Origin: Acidobacteriota bacterium
GTDB lineage: Bacteria; Actinomycetota; Acidimicrobiia; Acidimicrobiales; UBA8190
Assembly: GCA_028872975.1 (NCBI GenBank)
Contig: JAGWNV010000046.1
Span: forward strand, 1-12,500
Length of the DNA stretch: 12,500 nucleotides
Direction of reading: 5' to 3'
The translations under genes and the position numbers were made by a program. The notes beneath the pieces were generated by a model that worked only from the letters and a program-made list of their open reading frames with translations, ran no database searches and was not told the DNA's origin. How positions within the stretch are numbered: the first letter of the stretch is position 1; each line of letters starts with the position of its first letter. This document shows, piece by piece, positions 8,019 to 12,500 of the stretch.

Positions 8019-8083
8019 GGCGCCCCGGTGACTGCACACGGGCCGCCGGGCACGACCCGGTCGGTGGCGGCGTCCGGGGCGCC
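8019..8083. repeat. Nested inverted repeat in the gap upstream of the aminotransferase
   Basis: GGCGCCCCGG (8019-8028) and CCGGGGCGCC (8074-8083) are perfect 10-bp inverted arms. The 45-bp interior holds a nested stem GCCGCC (8042-8047) / GGCGGC (8066-8071), and within that CGGG (8047-8050) / CCCG (8056-8059), which competes for one base. It could fold as an extended structured RNA or be a GC-rich chance fold. No T-run follows on either strand, and no coding frame here looks real. Confidence 0.4.
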
Positions 8084-8111
8084 GAGAACGGGAGCCGAGC
8101 CCTGCCTCCTC

Positions 8112-8147
8112 CGCCGCCCGGGCGGCGTCGAGCGCCGGGCCCGGCGC
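8112..8147. repeat. Two adjacent perfect 16-bp palindromes
   Basis: CGCCGCCCGGGCGGCG (8112-8127) and GCGCCGGGCCCGGCGC (8132-8147) are each perfect palindromes, separated by TCGA. Centres are 20 bp apart, about two helical turns. As RNA each could form a 6-bp stem with a 4-nt loop. They lie about 40-77 bases past the glucokinase stop in the direction of transcription, so they may be part of a termination or RNA-end region. Confidence 0.5.
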
Positions 8148-8170
8148 CGTCGCGGAACTACGGCAGGGTC

Positions 8171-8189
8171 ACCCCGACGCGCACGGGGT
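8171..8189 (-). terminator. Hairpin overlapping the glucokinase stop codon
   Basis: ACCCCG (8171-8176) and CGGGGT (8184-8189) form a perfect 6-bp stem with a 7-nt loop, touching the last base of the stop codon. There is no U-tract, so its role as a terminator is uncertain. Confidence 0.3.
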
Positions 8190-9235
8190 CAGTCGGCGTG
8201 GCGCCGCCATCGGGTGGCGCCGTAGCGGTCGTCCTGGCGCGCCACGAGGGCGGCGCCGATGGCACCGGCCTCCTCGCCCAGCGCGGCGGGCACGATCCGG
8301 ATCTCGGGCCGCCGGTCGGCGCCCTCGAGCATGGAGGCGAAGGACTGCCGGACCCCTTCGAGCATGAGCGAGAGGGCCTCGACGAGGCCTCCCCCCACCA
8401 CGATCACCTCGGGGTCGAGGACCAGGGCCAGGTTCGAGAGCCCGACGGCGATCCACCAGCCGAGCTCGTCGAGCACGGCCTGGGCGTCGGGGTCCCCCGT
8501 CGCCGCCGCCGCGGTGACGTGCTCGCCGCGCACGGCGTCGGGGTCGTCGCCGGCCAGGTGGACCACCGAGGCCAGCCGGCCGCCGTGGGCCGCCTCCCGG
8601 GCCAGGCGGGCCAGGCCGCTGCCGGAGGCGAACCGCTCCCAGCAGCCCCGCTTGCCGCAGGTGCAGAGGGGGCCCGAGGGGTCCACGATCATGTGGCCGA
8701 TCTCCCCGGCGAATCCCTGGGCGCCCCGCACCACCCGGCCGTCGCAGACGACCCCGCCCCCGATGCCGGTGCCGAGGGTGACCACGAGGGCGTCGGAGGC
8801 GCCGGCGGCGGCGCCGAGCACCCACTCGGCCACCGCCGCGCAGGTGGCGTCGTTGTCGGCCACCACCCGGATGCCGAGCCGGGCCTCGAGCCGCTCGGCC
8901 ACGGCCAGGTCGTCCCCGGCCGGGAGGTTGGGGGCGAGCCGGAGCCGGCCGCTGTCGTCGACGAGGCCCGGCACCCCCACCCCGAGGGCGCCGACGGAGG
9001 CCCCGGCGTCGGCGGCGTCGCCGAGGAGCTCCTCGGCCACCTCGGCCATGGCCTCGACGAGGGCGGCGGCGGCGACCGGGTCGCCGGGGGTGGCGAGGCC
9101 GCCGTGGGAGCTGGGACGGCGGGCCTGGTGGAGGACCTTCCCCTCCCCGTCGAGGGCGAGCCCGAGCATCTTGGTGCCCCCGACGTCGATCCCGAGCGTC
9201 GCCGGGGACGGCGCCGGCCCGCCCGGCCCGGTCAC
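8189..9235 (-). CDS. glk: ROK-family glucokinase
   Basis: ATP-dependent sugar kinase, probably converting glucose to glucose 6-phosphate in the cytosol. Counting from GTG 9235 (348 aa): DVGGTK phosphate-binding motif (17-22), GVGVPG (86-91), catalytic aspartate in DNDATCAA (D129), GTGIGGG (156-162), and the ROK zinc/glucose block with GEIGHM (E178, H181) then CTCGKRGC (C191, C193, C198). WERFASGSGL follows. All ROK zinc ligands are present. The frame is open to 9364 but that would run through the SRPBCC gene; GTG 9235 starts 10 nt after that gene's stop and has a close AGGG, fitting translational coupling. Streptomyces glkA, a ROK kinase that also mediates carbon repression, is a family precedent; regulatory function here is not shown. 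A mannokinase or other ROK sugar kinase is possible. Confidence 0.9.
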   Translation of the reverse strand: MTGPGGPAPSPATLGIDVGGTKMLGLALDGEGKVLHQARRPSSHGGLATPGDPVAAAALVEAMAEVAEELLGDAADAGASVGALGVGVPGLVDDSGRLRLAPNLPAGDDLAVAERLEARLGIRVVADNDATCAAVAEWVLGAAAGASDALVVTLGTGIGGGVVCDGRVVRGAQGFAGEIGHMIVDPSGPLCTCGKRGCWERFASGSGLARLAREAAHGGRLASVVHLAGDDPDAVRGEHVTAAAATGDPDAQAVLDELGWWIAVGLSNLALVLDPEVIVVGGGLVEALSLMLEGVRQSFASMLEGADRRPEIRIVPAALGEEAGAIGAALVARQDDRYGATRWRRHAD

Positions 9236-9245
9236 GAGCCCTGCG

Positions 9246-9695
9246 TCACGTGGTGAGGGAGGACTCCACCCGGGCCTTGAGCTCCTCCAGGGCGGTGTGC
9301 ATGATCCGGCTCTGGGCCCGCCGCTTGATGAACCCGGGCAGGGGGACCCGGAGCTCCACCTCAAGGGTGTAGGTGACCTCGGTCCCGCCGTCGGCGGCCG
9401 GCTCGAACCGGTAGACCCCGTCGAATCGGGCCGTGAGGTCGCCCTTCACCTGCGTCCAGGCCAGCGCCTCGGGGGCCTCGGCGTAGTCGTAGCGCAGGGT
9501 GTTGCTCGAGCTCCGGCCGAAGGCCCCCACGCGGAAGGTCGCCTCGAGGGGGCGGCCCTCGCCGTCGCGGCTGTCGACGATGACCTGCTTCACGTCGGCC
9601 GCCCACTCCGGGTAGCGCTCGACGTCGCTCACGACGGCGAAGCACTGCTCGGGGGGAGCGGCGACGACCCTGTGCTCGGTGGCCTGTTCCGCCAC
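9246..9695 (-). CDS. SRPBCC-family (polyketide cyclase/dehydrase-like) protein
   Basis: A 149-aa START-like helix-grip protein expected to hold a hydrophobic ligand. It shows the family's opening HRVVAAPPEQCFAVVSDVERYPEWAADV (split here across residues 8-35), with a typical YPEW turn, alternating beta strands through the middle (TLRYDYAEAP, VKGDLTARFDGVYRFEP, TEVTYTLEVELRVPLPG) and a long C-terminal helix (RRAQSRIMHTALEELKARVE). GTG 9695 is chosen over the GTG at 9704 because AGGAG (9704-9708) ends 8 nt before it and overlaps the other. A similar protein sits near pimB in mycobacteria (Rv2185c, from memory). A link to lipid or lipoglycan handling is inference; no catalytic residues can be pointed out. 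Confidence 0.88.
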   Translation of the reverse strand: MAEQATEHRVVAAPPEQCFAVVSDVERYPEWAADVKQVIVDSRDGEGRPLEATFRVGAFGRSSSNTLRYDYAEAPEALAWTQVKGDLTARFDGVYRFEPAADGGTEVTYTLEVELRVPLPGFIKRRAQSRIMHTALEELKARVESSLTT

Positions 9696-9703
9696 GTTGA
9701 CCA

Positions 9704-9708
9704 CTCCT
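9704..9708 (-). promoter_or_regulatory. Ribosome binding site deciding the SRPBCC start
   Basis: AGGAG on the minus strand lies 8 nt before GTG 9695. It overlaps the upstream in-frame GTG at 9704, ruling that codon out as the likely start. It is one of the few clear Shine-Dalgarno sites in the window and fits an internal operon gene. Confidence 0.65.
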
Positions 9709-9765
9709 GTCGGTCCACTACGGCTGCGCCGCGGCCCTTCTGCGGCCGGCCCGGGCGATCGGATG

Positions 9766-10917
9766 TCAGCCTGGCACGTCGTCCAGGGCGGCGGCCAGCC
9801 TAGGGGCGAGGAGGTCGTAGTCGAAGGACCGCCTGGCCCGCTCCCGGGCCGCCTCCCCCATCCGCCGCCGCAGTCCGGGGTCGCCGAGCAGCGGCCGCAG
9901 CGCCCTGGCCACCTCGGCGGGGTCCCCGGGGCGGTCCACCACGACCCCGGTCTCCCCGTCGGCGACGGCCTCGTGCGCGCCCCCGCTGCGGCCCGCCACC
10001 TGGGGGAGGCCGGCCGCCGCCGCCTCGAGGAACACGATGCCGAACCCCTCCTGCTCGAGGCCGCCCCACCGGTTGCGACAGGCCATGGCGAAGACGTCGG
10101 CGGCCCCGTAGAGGCCGGCCAGCCGGTCGTCGGGGACCCGGCCCAGGAACCGCACCGGGGCCCGCAGCCTCCCGGCCATCGACTCCAGCCGGCGTCGGTC
10201 GCGCCCGTCGCCCGCCACCACGAGGGAGAGGTCGGGGAACTCGCCGGCCAGTGCGGCCACGGCGCGCACGAGGACGTCCATCCCCTTGCGCGGCACGAGC
10301 CTGCTCACGCTCAGCACCACGAGCGCGCCCTCGGCGATCCCGGCGGCCCGCCGGGCCGCCGCCCGCCCCTCGGCGTCGAGGACGGTGAACCGATCGGTGT
10401 CCACCCCGGGGGGGACCTCGACGACGGGCGGCATCCGCCCACCGGTGGCCCGCCTGGCCTCGGCGGCCGGGTAGCCGCCGGCGCAGACGGCGAGCGCCGA
10501 CCGGGCCAGGACGGCGGCGAGGGCACGGCGCCCCACCGGGAGCCGGCCGGGAACGGTGACCTCGGCCCCGTGGAGGACGACCGCGTAGGGCAGGCCGACG
10601 GCGGGGGCGGCGAGCCCCAGGGGGACGGCGGGGTCCACCACGAGGAACCCCGCCCCCACCTCCGCCGCGCACCGCCGCACCCGTCGCACCGTGGCCGGGG
10701 TGGGTAGGAGCGTCCGGGCCGGCGCCCGGAGGATCCGGATGCCCGCCCCGGCCGCCTCGGCGTCGAAGGCGGCGGCATCGGGGTGCGAGGAGGAGGTGAG
10801 CACGACGTACGCCTCGGGGTCGAGCCGCCGCCAGAGCTCCCACAGATAGGCCTGGATCCCGCCCACCTTCGGCGGGAAGTCGTTGGTGACCAGCAGGTGC
10901 CGGGCGGCGGTCGTCAC
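9766..10917 (-). CDS. pimB: GT4 glycosyltransferase, PimB-like (GDP-mannose phosphatidylinositol mannoside mannosyltransferase)
   Basis: Retaining GT-B enzyme of 383 aa, resembling PimB', which adds the second mannose to phosphatidylinositol mannoside at the cytosolic face of the membrane. N-terminal domain: VTNDFPPKVGGIQAYL (10-25, nucleotide-sugar glycine loop) and LHGAEVTVPGRLP (H116). C-terminal domain: VSRLVPRKGMD with R206 and K211 (phosphate contacts), AGDGRDRRRL, FLGRVPDDRL, and EGFGIVFLE with the E-x7-E pair E290/E298. The CRNRWGGLEQEGFGIVFLEA segment is the part most like PimB. It starts with GTG 10 nt after the small CxxC gene and has no clear ribosome site, so coupling is likely. 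The acceptor lipid is inferred from family likeness; other actinobacterial MgtA/GT4 mannosyl or glucosyl transferases are close alternatives. Confidence 0.85.
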   Translation of the reverse strand: MTTAARHLLVTNDFPPKVGGIQAYLWELWRRLDPEAYVVLTSSSHPDAAAFDAEAAGAGIRILRAPARTLLPTPATVRRVRRCAAEVGAGFLVVDPAVPLGLAAPAVGLPYAVVLHGAEVTVPGRLPVGRRALAAVLARSALAVCAGGYPAAEARRATGGRMPPVVEVPPGVDTDRFTVLDAEGRAAARRAAGIAEGALVVLSVSRLVPRKGMDVLVRAVAALAGEFPDLSLVVAGDGRDRRRLESMAGRLRAPVRFLGRVPDDRLAGLYGAADVFAMACRNRWGGLEQEGFGIVFLEAAAAGLPQVAGRSGGAHEAVADGETGVVVDRPGDPAEVARALRPLLGDPGLRRRMGEAARERARRSFDYDLLAPRLAAALDDVPG

Positions 10918-10927
10918 CCGGGTGGAA

Positions 10928-11131
10928 TCACCCGGCCCGGCTGGCGAAGCGCAGGGAGGGCACCAGCCCCGCCCGCGTCAGCATGCGCAGGGCCCGCGCC
11001 TCCTCGGCGTCGATCACCACGGCGTCGTCCGGGTCGCGGCCGAGCACGAACTGCACGAGGCAGTCCTCGCAGGCATCGGTGGCCTGCAGCAGGCAGTCGT
11101 CACAGCTGATGGTGATGGCCGGGCTGGACAT
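10928..11131 (-). CDS. Small conserved-type CxxC/CxxC protein of unknown function
   Basis: A 67-aa protein with an N-terminal cysteine cluster C-x2-C-x7-C-x2-C (C10, C13, C21, C24; CDDC and CEDC), a spacing suited to one zinc or a small Fe-S site. The rest (DDAVVIDAEEARALRMLTRAGLVP) looks like a short acidic strand and helix. ATG 11131 is supported by AGGGGG (11137-11142) 5 nt upstream; the in-frame GTG two codons earlier overlaps that site. It sits between the zinc-ribbon gene (20 nt) and pimB (10 nt). I believe similar short proteins occur in other actinobacteria but know no assigned function. Adaptor or regulator of the downstream enzymes would be a guess. Confidence 0.82.
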   Translation of the reverse strand: MSSPAITISCDDCLLQATDACEDCLVQFVLGRDPDDAVVIDAEEARALRMLTRAGLVPSLRFASRAG

Positions 11132-11151
11132 GGGCACCCCCTGGACGGGGA

Positions 11152-11466
11152 TCACCGGTCGGACGGCTCCCCCTCGGTGGTCGATGCCGGCACCCTGGCA
11201 GAGGGCTGTGACACCGGGCCGCCCGCCGAGGCCTCCCCGGCCCGAGCCGCTGCGTCGCCGGCCTCGTCGAGGACCTCCACGGCCCGCCCGTGCCCGCACC
11301 ACCGGCAGGTCACCTCCACCACGTCCTCGGAGAGGACCTCCTCGTCCTCGACGGCGAGCTCCCCGCCCACGCTGTAGTGGTGGAAGGCCCGGGTCCGCCG
11401 GTCGGTGACGACGTCGAAGCGGGTGAGGTTGCCGCAGGCGGCGCAGCGGTAGCGGGTCGGGGCCAC
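11152..11466 (-). CDS. Zinc-ribbon protein of unknown function
   Basis: A 104-aa protein with two CxxCG knuckles: RCAACGN (C8, C11) and TCRWCGH (C54, C57), a zinc-ribbon arrangement. Between them is RRTRAFHHYSVGGELAVEDEEVL, an acidic beta-rich insert. The last 35 or so residues are Ala/Gly/Ser/Pro-rich and probably disordered. GTG 11466 is the start: TAGCGT lies 8 nt upstream and there is no Shine-Dalgarno. As first gene of the run into pimB, it is likely transcribed with the small CxxC protein. Nothing shows enzymatic activity; nucleic-acid or protein binding is the usual ribbon role. Confidence 0.82.
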   Translation of the reverse strand: MAPTRYRCAACGNLTRFDVVTDRRTRAFHHYSVGGELAVEDEEVLSEDVVEVTCRWCGHGRAVEVLDEAGDAAARAGEASAGGPVSQPSARVPASTTEGEPSDR

Positions 11467-11474
11467 GCCCGCTC

Positions 11475-11480
11475 ACGCTA
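11475..11480 (-). promoter_or_regulatory. Candidate -10 element (GTAGCGT type) of the zinc-ribbon/pimB operon
   Basis: On the minus strand TAGCGT, preceded by G, ends 8 nt before GTG 11466. It would drive the five-gene run down to the glucokinase. No clear -35 is visible. Confidence 0.5.
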
Positions 11481-11515
11481 CCGGCACCATCCGCGGAGTG
11501 ATACAGCCTCGTGCA

Positions 11516-11521
11516 TAGCTT
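11516..11521 (+). promoter_or_regulatory. Candidate -10 element of the exonuclease gene
   Basis: TAGCTT (TANNNT type) ends exactly 7 nt before ATG 11529, with no Shine-Dalgarno. It faces away from the zinc-ribbon promoter within a 62-nt divergent gap. Confidence 0.45.
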
Positions 11522-11528
11522 GTCCCCG

Positions 11529-12179
11529 ATGCACGCACCGGGCGCGCCCCCGGCCGCCGGACCCGACACGGCGCTCCACCAGGTGACCTTCGTGGTGCTC
11601 GACGTGGAGACCACCGGGGGGACCGCAGGCGAGGCGGCCCTCACCGAGGTGGGCGCGGCGGCCTATCGCGGCGGCGAGCGCCTCGGCACCTTCGCCACCC
11701 TCGTCGATCCCGGCTGTCCGGTCCCGGACTTCGTGAGCCGGCTCACCGGGATCACCGACGCCATGGTGGCCGGGGCCCCCTCGCCGGCATGGGCCGTGCG
11801 CCACCTGCTCGAGTTCCTCGGCGACGCCGTGGTGGTCGGCCACAACCTGGCCTTCGACCTCTCCTTCGTCGACGCCGAGGCCGGGCGCGCCGGGCTGGCC
11901 CGCGGCGACAACCCCGTGGTGGACACCCTGGCCCTGGCCCGCCGGCTCGTGCGCGACGTGGTGCCCGGCTGCTCGCTGCACACCTTGTCGGCGGCACTGC
12001 GCCTCGAGCACCGCCCCACGCACCGCGCCCTGGCCGACGCCCTGGCCACCGCCGACCTCCTCCACCGGCTCATCGAGGCGGCCACCGGCTACGGGGTCCT
12101 CCACCTCGGCGAGCTCCTCGAGCTCCCCGAGCGGCTGGCCCCCATGCCGAGCAGGCCGCCCATGCTGGCGACGGCCTAG
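11529..12179 (+). CDS. DEDDh-family 3'-5' exonuclease (DnaQ/Pol III epsilon-like)
   Basis: A 216-aa RNase-H-fold exonuclease, probably degrading DNA or RNA 3' ends with two metal ions. Exo I is VVLDVETTGG (Asp and Glu of DxE), Exo II is VVGHNLAFDLSFVDAE (Asp in FDLSF), and Exo III is THRALADALATADLL (His then Asp four residues on), so all DEDDh residues are present. GVGAAAY- and SRLTGITDAMV-type epsilon segments are also recognisable. ATG 11529 is preferred over the in-frame GTG 11511 because the -10 at 11516-11521 lies inside the longer version. The mycobacterial relative in a similar place (Rv2191, from memory) carries an added UvrC-like GIY-YIG part; this one ends soon after the nuclease domain. 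Substrate is unknown; it may be a proofreading-like or repair nuclease. Confidence 0.88.
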   Translation: MHAPGAPPAAGPDTALHQVTFVVLDVETTGGTAGEAALTEVGAAAYRGGERLGTFATLVDPGCPVPDFVSRLTGITDAMVAGAPSPAWAVRHLLEFLGDAVVVGHNLAFDLSFVDAEAGRAGLARGDNPVVDTLALARRLVRDVVPGCSLHTLSAALRLEHRPTHRALADALATADLLHRLIEAATGYGVLHLGELLELPERLAPMPSRPPMLATA

Positions 12180-12182
12180 TCT
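12177..12182 (+). promoter_or_regulatory. Candidate -10 element of the RAM-domain gene
   Basis: TAGTCT (TANNNT type) ends exactly 7 nt before GTG 12190. Its first three bases are the stop codon of the exonuclease gene. No Shine-Dalgarno precedes the GTG. Confidence 0.4.
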
Positions 12183-12189
12183 CGACCCG

Positions 12190-12471
12190 GTGCTCCACGC
12201 CTTCGTCCTCGTCGACGCCGTCCCGGCCCGCATCGCCGGGCTGGCCGAGGAGCTGGCCGAGGTACCGGGGATCACCGAGGTCTTCTCGGTGGCCGGCGGC
12301 GTCGCCGACCTCATCGCCATCGCCCGAGTCCGGCACCACGACGAGCTCGTCGACGTGGTGACGAAACGGGTGGCGGCCCTCGACGGGATCGAGTCCACCA
12401 CCACCCTCGTCGCCTTCCAGGCCTACAGCCGCCACGACCTCGAGGCCATCTGGGATATCGGGCCGGCCTAG
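12190..12471 (+). CDS. Stand-alone Lrp/AsnC ligand-binding (RAM) domain protein
   Basis: A 93-aa alpha-beta protein matching only the C-terminal effector-binding half of Lrp/AsnC regulators: AFVLVDAVPARIAGLAEELAEVPGITEVFSVAGGVADLIAIARV (residues 4-47, in blocks) then DVVTKRVAALDGIESTTTLVAF. The G-I-T-E-V and G-x-x-D-L-I elements mark the ligand pocket between subunits. There is no HTH, so it probably does not bind DNA by itself; such proteins oligomerise and may bind amino acids or modulate partners. GTG 12190 lies 11 nt after the exonuclease stop. In streptomycetes a similar protein sits close to trpD and cytochrome bc1 genes (from memory), so those may follow past the window edge. Confidence 0.88.
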   Translation: MLHAFVLVDAVPARIAGLAEELAEVPGITEVFSVAGGVADLIAIARVRHHDELVDVVTKRVAALDGIESTTTLVAFQAYSRHDLEAIWDIGPA

Positions 12472-12500
12472 GACCTCGGCCGGTGCCCCCGGGCCCCGGC

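Noticed and set aside
7974..8188. tRNA or small protein gene in the gap upstream of the aminotransferase
   Set aside because: No T-loop sequence, acceptor-stem arrangement or CCA end is visible. The open frames are GC shadows without ribosome sites.
9236..9364. N-terminal extension of the ROK kinase frame
   Set aside because: It overlaps the SRPBCC coding region in another frame and has Ser/Pro/Gly-rich shadow composition. The DVGGTK motif is correctly placed from GTG 9235.

Overview
This window is chromosomal, protein-dense, very GC-rich DNA. It looks like an actinobacterium outside the classical model genera, plausibly of the Acidimicrobiia type; that placement is an inference from composition and gene content, not a search. 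The clues are third codon positions that are almost always G or C, frequent GTG starts, promoters of the TANNNT type lying about 7 nt before start codons with no Shine-Dalgarno sequence (leaderless transcription), a PimB-type mannosyltransferase, and a gene neighbourhood resembling the pimB region of mycobacteria and streptomycetes.

Left part (1-6713). The first 557 codons of a B12-dependent class II ribonucleotide reductase (nrdJ) run off the left edge on the minus strand. Upstream are a strong sigma70-like promoter and two NrdR-like boxes spaced 31 bp apart. Divergent from it is a glycerol kinase (glpK), which converges 6 nt from the end of a PaaX-family repressor. The PaaX gene is divergent from a membrane fatty acid desaturase, and the two share overlapping promoters around small inverted repeats. 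The desaturase converges on a PlsC-type acyltransferase, which is in turn divergent from a TetR regulator. So 3.4-6.7 kb reads as a lipid-modification block: two regulators, a desaturase and an acyltransferase.

Right part (6750-12471). A minus-strand run reads, in transcription order: zinc-ribbon protein, small CxxC/CxxC protein, PimB-like glycosyltransferase, SRPBCC (cyclase/dehydrase-like) protein, ROK glucokinase. The gaps are 20, 10, 70 and 10 nt, so these five probably form one operon driven from about 11480. After a 227-nt gap full of inverted repeats comes an AlaC-type aminotransferase with its own start-proximal -10. Divergent from the operon, on the plus strand, are a DEDDh exonuclease and a stand-alone Lrp/AsnC ligand-binding (RAM) domain protein. 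The TAG stop of the exonuclease lies inside the candidate -10 of the RAM gene.

There is no sign of mobile elements, CRISPR arrays, phage genes, tRNA or rRNA. I did not find a clear new defence or biosynthetic system. The best leads are: the repeated GTAGCGT element 7-9 nt before four start codons; the NrdR/promoter layout at nrdJ; the two uncharacterised cysteine-motif proteins heading the pimB operon; the PaaX-desaturase divergent control region; and the palindrome-rich gap before alaC. No stretch longer than 300 bases lacks a gene; the two largest gaps (1673-1915 and 7962-8188) are described in their own entries.
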